DNA from: Streptomyces sp. NBC_01016 | GTDB lineage: Bacteria; Actinomycetota; Actinomycetes; Streptomycetales; Streptomycetaceae | Direction of reading: 5' to 3' | Assembly: GCF_026341035.1 (NCBI RefSeq) | Contig: NZ_JAPEOQ010000002.1 | Coordinates: forward strand, 496,001 to 560,000 | DNA length: 64,000 nt | Shown here: positions 53,166-59,481 of the stretch, one piece after another | Layout of the letters: each line of letters begins with the position of its first letter | Position numbering within the stretch: position 1 is the stretch's first letter | Translations under genes and position numbers: made by a program | Notes under the pieces: generated by a model | What the model was told of the DNA's origin: nothing | Seen by the model: only the letters and a program-made list of their open reading frames with translations | The model's database searches: none

Positions 53166-53350
53166 CCGCCGCCTCCGCCAGCCGTGGCGGGTGGGGTGGA
53201 GGTTGTGCCGGCTACTGAGACCGTTGAGAGGAGCTTGATCGTGTCCTCGTGGCCCTCGGGGCAGGTGGCCGGGGCGGCGGAGGCGGACATGGGGCGGGAC
53301 AGTTCGAACGTGGTGGTGCAGCTGCGGCAGCGGTACTCGTAGCGGGGCAT
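53135..53350 (-). CDS. FmdB-family zinc-ribbon protein with Cys/Gly tail
   Basis: 71-aa small protein. The FmdB/CxxC_CXXC_SSSS zinc ribbon is MPRYEYRCRSCTTTFELSRP...ATCPEGHEDTIKLLS (one CxxC, then C-P-x-G-H). The C-terminal 20 residues are GGGGGCCGGGCCCG, a Cys/Gly tail usual for actinobacterial members. The gene runs into a microsatellite: just past the TGA, a shifted frame reads DCGCAHDCGCGCGCGCG. The role of the family is unknown; regulatory or metal-handling functions are proposed. Confidence 0.85.
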   Translation of the reverse strand: MPRYEYRCRSCTTTFELSRPMSASAAPATCPEGHEDTIKLLSTVSVAGTTSTPPATAGGGGGCCGGGCCCG

Positions 53351-53375
53351 GCGCCAAGAGTACGGTCAGGACCGG

Positions 53376-53894
53376 TCAGTTGGTGTGTGCCTGGCTGTGC
53401 CTGGCCTGCCAGTACGGGTTGTTGTGCGGGAGTGATCCGCTCACCCGGCCGTACATGCCGAAGCACATCAGCAGTACGCCGACGACAAAGCTGAACAGCA
53501 CGTTCTGGATGCGGAACGCCAGGAAGTTGAAGCCGGTGTCCAGCAGGGCCAGGTTCACGAAGCCGCTGAGGATGAACAGGATGCCCAGCGTCATGTTGAG
53601 CGTCGACGCGAAGTTGCCGCCGATCACCATGCCGACGAAGAGCAGCAGGCCGACGCAGATGGACAGGACGCTCAGCGCGCCGTTCGTGCTGAGGCCCGCG
53701 ACGGTGTCCCCGCGGGTGTCGAAGAAGCCGATCTTGTCGATGAGCCCGAGGATCCCGAAGGCCAGCAGAACGAGCCCCATCAGGCCCGCGCCGGTGCGGT
53801 ACACCTTGCTGAGCCGGTGATCGAGGGGCAGATGCTCGTCGAGCGTGACATGGCGTCGGGCACCGGGACTGGGGTGGAGTACGTGCGTGGACAT
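53376..53894 (-). CDS. DUF4383 four-helix membrane protein
   Basis: 172-aa membrane protein. The N-terminal cytosolic part (about 1-35) ends in LDHRLSKVYRTGAG, followed by four helices: LMGLVLLAFGILGLIDKIGFF, LSVLSICVGLLLFVGMVIGG, TLNMTLGILFILSGFVNLALL, FNFLAFRIQNVLFSFVVGVLLMCFGMYG. This matches DUF4383. ATG 53894 follows AGGAGG at 10 nt. The upstream 60 bp are rich in ACGTAC motifs and GGCACGC repeats. Function unknown. Confidence 0.88.
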   Translation of the reverse strand: MSTHVLHPSPGARRHVTLDEHLPLDHRLSKVYRTGAGLMGLVLLAFGILGLIDKIGFFDTRGDTVAGLSTNGALSVLSICVGLLLFVGMVIGGNFASTLNMTLGILFILSGFVNLALLDTGFNFLAFRIQNVLFSFVVGVLLMCFGMYGRVSGSLPHNNPYWQARHSQAHTN

Positions 53895-54006
53895 GATCGC
53901 CTCGCCTCCTGGCACGCGGCACGCGGCATGCGGCACGTGTGCACCTGACGTACGTACGTGACTTACGTACCTCAAGGGTCCGCCCGTCACCCGGTGAACG
54001 CCAACC

Positions 54007-55413
54007 TCAGACGCCGCCGCCCCGGTCCTCCCGGATCTGCGTGACCACGCGGGCCACCGTCCGCCGCACGCCCTCCGTCTCGGTCAGGAAGTGCCAGTAG
54101 TCGGGGTGGCGCCCCTCCAGGCCCGCGACGGCGCGGTCCAGGCGGGCCACGGAATCGTCGAGGGGTCGGGCGTGCCGCGGGTCCGGCGTGGAGCGGCCCG
54201 CCATCGCGAGGCGCTGCGCGTCCCGGATCGCGAACCGGGTGCGGTCGATCTCCGCCCGCGGATCCTTCGCCACCGCGTTCAGCCGCTGCAGGCGGTCGGA
54301 GGCCGCCGACACCGACTCGTCCGTCGCGTTCAGCAGGGCACGGACCGTGGACAGCAGCGCCGTCGCGTTCGGCCAGTCCTGGCTCTCGCGGGCCGAACGC
54401 GCCTCGGCGAGCTTGGACTCGGCCTGCCGCACGTTCTCCGCGGCCATGTCCGGCACGGACTGGAGGTCCTGCCAGCATGCGACGGTGAACCGGCGCCGCA
54501 GCTCGCTGAGCACCGGCTCGACCTGCCCCGCCCGCGTCTGGAGCGCCTGCGCGCGGGTCCGCAGCGAGACGAGCCTGCGGTCGATCTCGGACGCCCGCTC
54601 GGGCAGCCGCTCGGCCTCCGCCCGTACCCTCTCGGCATCCCGCGCGACCCGCTCCGCGCGCTCCAGCGTCTCCGGTACGCCGTGCTGCCCCGCCCCCTGG
54701 TTCAGCCTGGTCAGCTCGGGGCCGAGCGCGGCGAGCCGGGCCGCCAGGTCGTCGGCCTTCAGGCCCGCCTGCCGTACGGAGTCGAGCGCGGTCGTCGCCG
54801 CAAGCAGGGACTGCCGGGCGCGCTCCACGGACGGGGCGAGCCGCGCGAGCTGTGTCTCCGCCTTGCCGAGCAGCGGTCCGATGCCCTGCGCGAAGCGGTC
54901 CAGGTCCTGCTTGACCTGCGTCAACTGCTGCTTCGCCTGCGTCAGTTGGGCATGGGCGCGGGAGGCGGCGGACGCCTCCAGGTCGTCCCGGTCCAGGTCG
55001 TGCGCGTCGACCGCGGTGATGTACTGCCCGCTGACCTCGTCGATACGGCGGCCGAGCGCCGCGAAGTCGTCGACGGCGCGGCGGGCCGCCGGCGAGTCGT
55101 CGACCGCGGTGATCGTCTCTATCGAGATCCGCAGATCCCGCTGGGCGGTGTCCAGCTCGTAGAAGGCGGCGGCCGCATCGTCCTTGGCGGTCTGCGCCTG
55201 CGCGCGCTGCGACTCGGCGCGGCCCCCGAACCATCGCCGGGTGCCCCCGGCGTTGAACGCGCCCGTGAGCGCGGCCGTGAGGAGCGGGAGGGGCAGGAGG
55301 GTGAGGGTGACGAAGTCCCGGAGCGGGCCTGAGCGGCGGCGGTCCCCGCGAGGGCGTGGATCACGGTCGGGGGACGACGGATGCTGTCGCATGGATGTCG
55401 TCGTCGCCGTCAC
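54007..55413 (-). CDS. coiled-coil membrane-anchored protein of unknown function
   Basis: 468-aa protein. A basic N-terminus (about 1-33) precedes one hydrophobic helix (LRDFVTLTLLPLPLLTAALTGAF, about 31-53); the rest is almost all amphipathic helix, rich in Ala, Arg, Gln and Glu, with heptad patterns in about 70-215 (QLTQAKQQLTQVKQDLDRF) and 245-330 (ERAERVARDAERVRAEAERL). It ends with GVRRTVARVVTQIREDRGGG. No enzymatic motif is seen; a scaffold or TolA/PspA-like role could be imagined, but no family is recognised. GTG 55413 follows GGAGAGG. A perfect inverted repeat lies 26-63 bp upstream. Confidence 0.8.
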   Translation of the reverse strand: MTATTTSMRQHPSSPDRDPRPRGDRRRSGPLRDFVTLTLLPLPLLTAALTGAFNAGGTRRWFGGRAESQRAQAQTAKDDAAAAFYELDTAQRDLRISIETITAVDDSPAARRAVDDFAALGRRIDEVSGQYITAVDAHDLDRDDLEASAASRAHAQLTQAKQQLTQVKQDLDRFAQGIGPLLGKAETQLARLAPSVERARQSLLAATTALDSVRQAGLKADDLAARLAALGPELTRLNQGAGQHGVPETLERAERVARDAERVRAEAERLPERASEIDRRLVSLRTRAQALQTRAGQVEPVLSELRRRFTVACWQDLQSVPDMAAENVRQAESKLAEARSARESQDWPNATALLSTVRALLNATDESVSAASDRLQRLNAVAKDPRAEIDRTRFAIRDAQRLAMAGRSTPDPRHARPLDDSVARLDRAVAGLEGRHPDYWHFLTETEGVRRTVARVVTQIREDRGGGV

Positions 55414-55438
55414 AAACCTCTCCTGTGCTGCCCGTACG

Positions 55439-55476
55439 GTTCTTAACCGGTGTCCATTCTCCCACCGGTTAAGAAC
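55439..55476. promoter_or_regulatory. 12-bp-armed inverted repeat between two minus-strand genes
   Basis: GTTCTTAACCGG (55439-55450), 14-bp centre, CCGGTTAAGAAC (55465-55476), perfect. Half AT, unlike the surroundings, so probably an operator for the coiled-coil gene; termination of the DUF4097 gene is the alternative. A third CCGGTTA is at 55488. Confidence 0.6.
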
Positions 55477-55491
55477 GAATACACGGGCCGG

Positions 55492-56271
55492 TTAGTTCGC
55501 GGTTCGGACCGTGACTTTCCCGTCCTCGGTGCGGGCGGATACCCGGTGGTCACTGTGGGTGTCGCGCGGGACGGAGACATCGACGGCGCCGTCCTGCGTG
55601 TCGGTGGTGACGTCGTACGCGGCGGAGCCGGGCAGTCCGAGGGTCAAGGCGCCGTCCTGGGTGGTCGCCTCGACGCGGGCGGGGGCCGTGCGCAGGTCGA
55701 CCCGGGCGCTGCCGTCCTCGCTGTGGACGGTGACCCGGCGGGCGTCGATGCCGGAGGCGTGCAGGGATCCGTCCTCGCCGGTGAGGCGCAGTGGGCCCGA
55801 GGCGCTCTCGACGCGGACCGAGCCGTCGCTCGTCGTGATGTCGAGCCCGTTCTTGAAGTCGCGGGCGTGGACACTGCCGTCGTCGTTGCGGACGGCCACG
55901 GCGATGCCGCGCGGCACCTCGATGCGGTGCCGGACCGAGCAGTCGGCGATGAGGCCGTTGCAGTGCAGGCGCAGGGTGAGCCGGTCCTCGTCGGACTGCC
56001 ATTTCCACGTCGCCTTCGGCGAGGAGCCGACCACGGTGGAGCCCTGGAACCACCGGGTGACCTTCACCTGGTCGCCGTCGCCGGGGACCAGGTCGAGCCG
56101 CGAGTCGTCCGAGTCGACCGTGAGCGTCCTGCCGTGCAGGGCGAAGGAGCGGTGCTGGGGCTTCTCGTCGTCGGAGGAGTCGGCCCCGCACGCGGTCGCG
56201 AGCGTCGCGACGGCGACCGCGGCTCCGGCGGCGGCCAGGACGCGGACGGTGCGAGGCGAGCGGACTGACAT
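55492..56271 (-). CDS. DUF4097 beta-helix lipoprotein
   Basis: 259-aa exported protein. Signal sequence with lipobox LATAC (Cys about 28). The mature part is a DUF4097/DUF2807-type right-handed parallel beta-helix with repeated DGSVRVES, DGSLHASG, EDGSARVDL, QDGALTLGL, DGAVDVSV, EDGKVTV rungs. Two Cys (HCNGLIADCSV) may form a disulfide. ATG 56271 follows GGGGAG. DUF4097 proteins often sense or scaffold at the cell surface and are found near PspC or PadR regulators; none is seen here. Confidence 0.9.
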   Translation of the reverse strand: MSVRSPRTVRVLAAAGAAVAVATLATACGADSSDDEKPQHRSFALHGRTLTVDSDDSRLDLVPGDGDQVKVTRWFQGSTVVGSSPKATWKWQSDEDRLTLRLHCNGLIADCSVRHRIEVPRGIAVAVRNDDGSVHARDFKNGLDITTSDGSVRVESASGPLRLTGEDGSLHASGIDARRVTVHSEDGSARVDLRTAPARVEATTQDGALTLGLPGSAAYDVTTDTQDGAVDVSVPRDTHSDHRVSARTEDGKVTVRTAN

Positions 56272-56422
56272 GGTGAACTCCCCGTGTGGAACCCGGTGTT
56301 GCGGCACCGACCCGGTGGCCGGCACTCATGAACGTACGGGGGTGGGGATCGCCTCCGGGATGTGGACGGCCACCGGATTCCGAGGGGGGTTAACCCCCGC
56401 AGGCGTCGCGGCCGTCACGGGA

Positions 56423-56453
56423 TTGCGGAGCATCGGCACCGGCAAGGTAGTCT
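56423..56453 (+). promoter_or_regulatory. possible tRNA-Val promoter
   Basis: -10 TAGTCT (56448-56453), with a weak -35 TTGCGG (56423-56428) at 19 bp. It would start about 26 bp before the tRNA. Confidence 0.4.
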
Positions 56454-56485
56454 GTCCATTCGTCCTGGCCACACGCCGGGATCAC

Positions 56486-56557
56486 GGGCGCGTAGCTCAG
56501 GGGTAGAGCGTCTGCCTTACAAGCAGAATGTCGGCGGTTCGAAACCGTCCGCGCCCA
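56486..56557 (+). tRNA. tRNA-Val (anticodon UAC)
   Basis: A 72-nt cloverleaf. The acceptor arms are GGGCGCG (56486-56492) and CGCGCCC (56550-56556), perfectly paired, with discriminator A. D-loop GCTCAGGGGTAGAGC, anticodon stem TCTGC/GCAGA with loop CTTACAA giving UAC, T-arm CGGCGGTTCGAAACCGTC with the invariant GTTCGA. It decodes GUA/GUG. The CCA end is not encoded in full (ACCG follows). Confidence 0.97.
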
Positions 56558-56574
56558 CCGTGAAGCACGATGAA

Positions 56575-56610
56575 CGAAGGCCCTCAGGCGATCAAGCCCG
56601 GGGGCCTTCG
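56575..56610 (+). terminator. tRNA-Val terminator
   Basis: CGAAGGCCC (56575-56583), loop, GGGCCTTCG (56602-56610), then TCGTTG. The right arm overlaps the 3' end of the antisense gene that follows. Confidence 0.75.
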
Positions 56611-57008
56611 TCGTTGCCGGGACCTTCGTCGTTGCCGGGACCTTCGTCGTTCCCGGAGGCGTCGTGTGCGGGCTCGTCGTGCACATGCTTGAGGCGTGCG
56701 CGGGCCCGCACCGCGTCGCCGCCCTTCAGCTCGGACCAGTACCGATGGCACGTCACGAAGACGGCCAGTTCCAGCTCGCGCCTGCGGAGTTTCTCCACCT
56801 CCGCCTGATCGTCCTCGCTCCAGCCGGGCGAGGCCGCGCGCTCCGTCTTGCGCCAGCCCTGCGTGTCTATGACTGCGTCGTGGGGCTCGACCGACCAGGG
56901 GAGCCGCTTGAGCAGGGCCAGGAGCTCGGCCCTGATCTGATGCAGCTCTGCCTGGCCGGCGAGAAGGTCGCCGGGGTAGTCGAAGTCGGAATCATCGGTC
57001 GCTGCCAC
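56592..57008 (-). CDS. small hypothetical protein with GNDEGP repeats
   Basis: 138-aa cytosolic protein, not assigned to a named family. N-terminal helical part (DLLAGQAELHQIRAELLALLKRLPWSVEP), then GWRKTERAASPGWSEDDQAEVEKLRRRELELAVFVTCHRYWSEL and AVRARARLKHVHDEP, a pattern I have seen in other Streptomyces hypotheticals. The C-terminus is three copies of GNDEGP, coded by an 18-bp tandem repeat (about 56603-56656). GTG 57008 has only a weak ribosome site. Its stop lies within the tRNA terminator hairpin. Confidence 0.7.
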   Translation of the reverse strand: MAATDDSDFDYPGDLLAGQAELHQIRAELLALLKRLPWSVEPHDAVIDTQGWRKTERAASPGWSEDDQAEVEKLRRRELELAVFVTCHRYWSELKGGDAVRARARLKHVHDEPAHDASGNDEGPGNDEGPGNDEGPRA

Positions 57009-57169
57009 CCGGCAATGGTACGTCTGTTCGAATTCAGGGTGCGAGCAACTTCGGGTACTTCATCGGGTGGTTCACGCGAACGTGTGGTCGATCGGGGGCC
57101 CGGCCGTTGGATGCCCGGCCGTGGGGCGATCGCAGGGTGCGGAGCGCTGGCCGGCGGCAGACTGGAGGC

Positions 57170-57421
57170 ATGTGCCGCAGCATCAAGACCCTTCGCCCGC
57201 CCGCGCTCCCCGAAGAGGCCACCGGGGACGAGATCAGGGCCGCAGCCCTGCAGTACGTGCGGAAGGTGTCCGGCTTCCGGGCGCCGGCCGCGCACAATCG
57301 CGAGGTGTTCGAACGGGCGGTGGACGACATCGCCCGCGCGACCGCCGAGCTGCTCGACGGCCTGGAGGTGCGCGGGGCCGCGCACTCGAAGGACCCGAAG
57401 GAGGCGGCTCGGGCCTCTTGA
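57170..57421 (+). CDS. DUF2277 family protein
   Basis: 83-aa small conserved protein. The N-terminus MCRSIKTLRPPALPEEATGDEIRAAALQYVRKVSGFRAPAAHNREVFERAVDDIARATAELLDGL covers the whole DUF2277 motif, starting as always with MCR(S/N)I. ATG 57170 follows GGAGG almost directly. All-helical, two-helix fold expected. Function unknown. It converges on the dedA gene. Confidence 0.9.
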   Translation: MCRSIKTLRPPALPEEATGDEIRAAALQYVRKVSGFRAPAAHNREVFERAVDDIARATAELLDGLEVRGAAHSKDPKEAARAS

Positions 57422-57443
57422 GCCGAAGGCCGAGCGGAGCGGC

Positions 57444-58076
57444 TCAGGCCTCCTGGGCCGCCGGTACCGGCCTGCGCATCACATACGCCGCCACCGCGCC
57501 CGCGCCCACCAGAGCGAGGACCGAGACGACGGTGGAGAGCCAGCTCGCGCCGAGCCACTGCGCGCCGAAGTAGCCGAGCGCCACGCTGTACGCGGCCCAG
57601 GCCACGCCCGCGGCGGCCGACCACGGCAGGAACTCGCGGACCCGGCGGTGCGCCGTGCCGGCCGCGAAGGAGACGACCGAGCGGCCCGCGGGCGCGAACC
57701 GGGCGATGATCACGAGCAGCCCGCCGCTGGAGCGCGCGAGCGCCCCGCCGAGACGTTCCTGCGCGGTGCTCAGGCGCCGGGAGCGGGCGAGGGCGCGGTC
57801 CAGGCGCTCGCCGCCGCGCCAGGCGATCCGGTAGGCGACCAGGTCGCCGAGGACCGAGGCCGTCGCGGCGCAGAGCGTGAGGGCGAGCAGGTCCGGGAGG
57901 TCGGGGTGTGGCACGCCGCCGGTGGCGGCAGCGCCGCCCGCGGTCGCGGTGGCCGCGGCGATCACGAGGAAGCCGCTGGGCAGCACGGGCACGAACACGT
58001 CGAAGACGACGGAGAGCGCCACGATCGCGTAGATCCACGAACTGTCGGTCAGTGACCCCAGGACACCTTGCAGCAC
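57444..58076 (-). CDS. DedA-family membrane protein
   Basis: 210-aa DedA (SNARE-associated/VTT) protein, a putative flippase or undecaprenyl phosphate translocase family needed for envelope integrity. Features: FVPVLPSGFLVIAAATA (reentrant motif F/Y-x-P-x-x-P), ALTLCAATASVLGDLVAYRIAWRGGERLDR, and the conserved ARFAPAGRSVVSFAAGTA, whose Arg is needed in characterised members, then WSAAAGVAWAAYSVALGYFGAQW. GTG 58076 follows GGGAG at some distance. No partner gene is evident. Confidence 0.9.
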   Translation of the reverse strand: MLQGVLGSLTDSSWIYAIVALSVVFDVFVPVLPSGFLVIAAATATAGGAAATGGVPHPDLPDLLALTLCAATASVLGDLVAYRIAWRGGERLDRALARSRRLSTAQERLGGALARSSGGLLVIIARFAPAGRSVVSFAAGTAHRRVREFLPWSAAAGVAWAAYSVALGYFGAQWLGASWLSTVVSVLALVGAGAVAAYVMRRPVPAAQEA

Positions 58077-58144
58077 TGTTCGCCTACTCCCGTACGGACC
58101 GTTCCGGTGATTTCCGGCCGTTCCTCCCGACAGGAGCGGCTGAC

Positions 58145-58210
58145 ATGACAGCTCTACAGCGTACGCCTCAGAAGTGGCTGAAGTGGCGAAAGGGGCACAG
58201 TTGTTCCTGA
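58145..58210 (+). CDS. possible 21-aa small ORF
   Basis: ATG 58145 after AGGAG with 8-nt spacing, reading MTALQRTPQKWLKWRKGHSC plus a final S, ending TGA 58208-58210. Basic and aromatic, with the rare codon CTA. It lies in the leader between the dedA and SOD-like genes. No homologue is recognised; it may be chance. Confidence 0.25.
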   Translation: MTALQRTPQKWLKWRKGHSCS

Positions 58211-58250
58211 TCTCACGTTCCCGCGTGTTCCTGCCGTGATGGGTCGGTCA

Positions 58251-58280
58251 CGTCCCGTACCAAAAAGTCGGTACAGGACG
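58251..58280. promoter_or_regulatory. inverted repeat before the SOD-like gene
   Basis: CGTCCCGTACC (58251-58261), 8-nt loop AAAAAGTC, GGTACAGGACG (58270-58280), 10 of 11 pairs. It sits 35-65 bp upstream of the start; operator or leader hairpin. Confidence 0.5.
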
Positions 58281-58315
58281 GGTCTGGTGACCCCAAGTGA
58301 TCGGAGGAAACGGAA

Positions 58316-58849
58316 ATGAAGGCGAAAATCGTGACAGGTGTCCTGGCGGCGGCCGCGCTCGCGGTGACCACCGGCACCGCCGACGCTACGACCAGTTACT
58401 GGGTGCGGATGGCGGGGCACTTCTCGCCGCCGAACGCGTTCGTCGCGTCGTCGGCGCTCACGTACGACAAGGTCCTCGTGCCCCCGGCGTCGTCGATCGA
58501 GGTGTCGCAGCACGGGACCGACTCGTCCGGCATGACGGTGAGTATGCGGGTGAGAGGGCTCGTGCCGGGCCACAAGTACGGCGCGCACGTGCATCAGAAG
58601 TCGTGTGGCGCCGACCCCAAGGCGGCGGGCGGGCACTACCAGAACGTGGTGGACCCGAAGCGGGTGACCGCGGAGAACGAGCTCTGGCTCGACTTCACCG
58701 CCGACGCGAAGGGCAATGGCAGCGCGAAGGTGCACAAGTCGTGGGGGCTGCGGCACGGCGGCGCGGGTTCCATCGTGATCCACGACAAGCCGGGCGCGTC
58801 GGGGGACCGGGTGGCGTGCTTCTCGGTGCCGTTCACCTCGATCTCCTGA
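58316..58849 (+). CDS. secreted Cu/Zn superoxide dismutase-like protein
   Basis: 177-aa exported protein. Signal peptide MKAKIVTGVLAAAALAVTTG with cleavage near ADA-TTS (about 25). The SodC-like fold is seen in VRGLVPGHKYGAHVHQKSCGADPKAAGGHYQN (copper His pair HVH, disulfide Cys, bridging His in GGHYQ) and GAGSIVIHDKPGASGDRVACFSV (last copper His, Arg near the active site, second Cys). The zinc loop is short and the usual second zinc His and Asp are unclear, so zinc binding and activity may differ. ATG follows GGAGG. Likely detoxifies superoxide outside the cell, or is a copper-only SOD-repeat relative. Confidence 0.85.
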   Translation: MKAKIVTGVLAAAALAVTTGTADATTSYWVRMAGHFSPPNAFVASSALTYDKVLVPPASSIEVSQHGTDSSGMTVSMRVRGLVPGHKYGAHVHQKSCGADPKAAGGHYQNVVDPKRVTAENELWLDFTADAKGNGSAKVHKSWGLRHGGAGSIVIHDKPGASGDRVACFSVPFTSIS

Positions 58850-58867
58850 GGTCTTACGTGTAAGTAC

Positions 58868-58927
58868 GCGTACGACGGCGGCCCGCCCTCCACGAGTTCA
58901 CGTGGGGAGCGGGCCGCCGTTGTACGC
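58868..58927. terminator. long bidirectional hairpin
   Basis: Outer arms at 58868-58886 and 58909-58927 pair over 19 bp with one mismatch (core ACGGCGGCCCGC / GCGGGCCGCCGT) plus an inner CCACG/CGTGG. Between the convergent SOD-like and doxX genes. Confidence 0.85.
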
Positions 58928-58935
58928 GCGGGACC

Positions 58936-59385
58936 TCAGGCCGGGACGGCCTCGCCGGTCCGTGCCGTGTCCTCGACCCGTTCGCCGCGTCCGGCGAAGA
59001 GGCGGTCGAGGCCCAGCGCGCCGGAGCCGGTGAAGACGAGCAGCAGCATCGCCCAGCAGAACAGCACGGAGGCCTCGCCGCCGTTCTGGAGCGGCCACAG
59101 CGACTCGGGCTGGTGGACCTTGAAGTACGCGTAGGCCATCGAGCCCGACGCGATGAAGGCGGCGAAGCGGGTGCCGAGGCCGAGCAGCACGAGGCCGCCG
59201 CCGACGAGCTGGATCACGGCCGCGTACCAGGCGGGCCAGACGCCGGTCTCGACGCTGCCGCCGCCCATCGCCCCGCCGAGGACGCCGAAGAGCGAAGCGG
59301 CGCCGTGGCAGGCGAAGAGCAGGCCTATGACGATGCGGAAGAGGCCGAGAGCGTAGGGCTGGGCGCGGTTGAGACGTCCAGTCAT
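58936..59385 (-). CDS. DoxX-family membrane protein
   Basis: 149-aa four-helix membrane protein. DoxX signature: YALGLFRIVIGLLFACHGAASLFG, VWPAWYAAVIQLVGGGLVLLGLGTRFAAFIASGSMAYAYFKVH and ALLFCWAMLLLVFTGSGALGLDRL. ATG 59385 follows AAGGAG with 7-nt spacing. In mycobacteria a DoxX protein forms a membrane-associated complex with SodA; here doxX is convergent with an exported SOD-like gene, which is suggestive. Short C-terminal tail, charged. Confidence 0.9.
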   Translation of the reverse strand: MTGRLNRAQPYALGLFRIVIGLLFACHGAASLFGVLGGAMGGGSVETGVWPAWYAAVIQLVGGGLVLLGLGTRFAAFIASGSMAYAYFKVHQPESLWPLQNGGEASVLFCWAMLLLVFTGSGALGLDRLFAGRGERVEDTARTGEAVPA

Positions 59386-59481
59386 GGTGGGGCTCCTTCG
59401 GTCGGTGGGGACGAAACCGAGAGCACCGGCGCGAGGAGCGCCTTCATCGCCGCTGCCGCCACCGGTGTGGGGCGCCAAAGA

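Noticed and set aside
52257..53357. 366-residue minus-strand ORF through the repeat region
   Set aside because: It only translates the repeats and runs out of frame over the well-supported FmdB gene.
56486..57421. tRNA-Val as integration site of a mobile element
   Set aside because: No integrase, no direct repeat of the tRNA 3' end and no change in composition were seen downstream.
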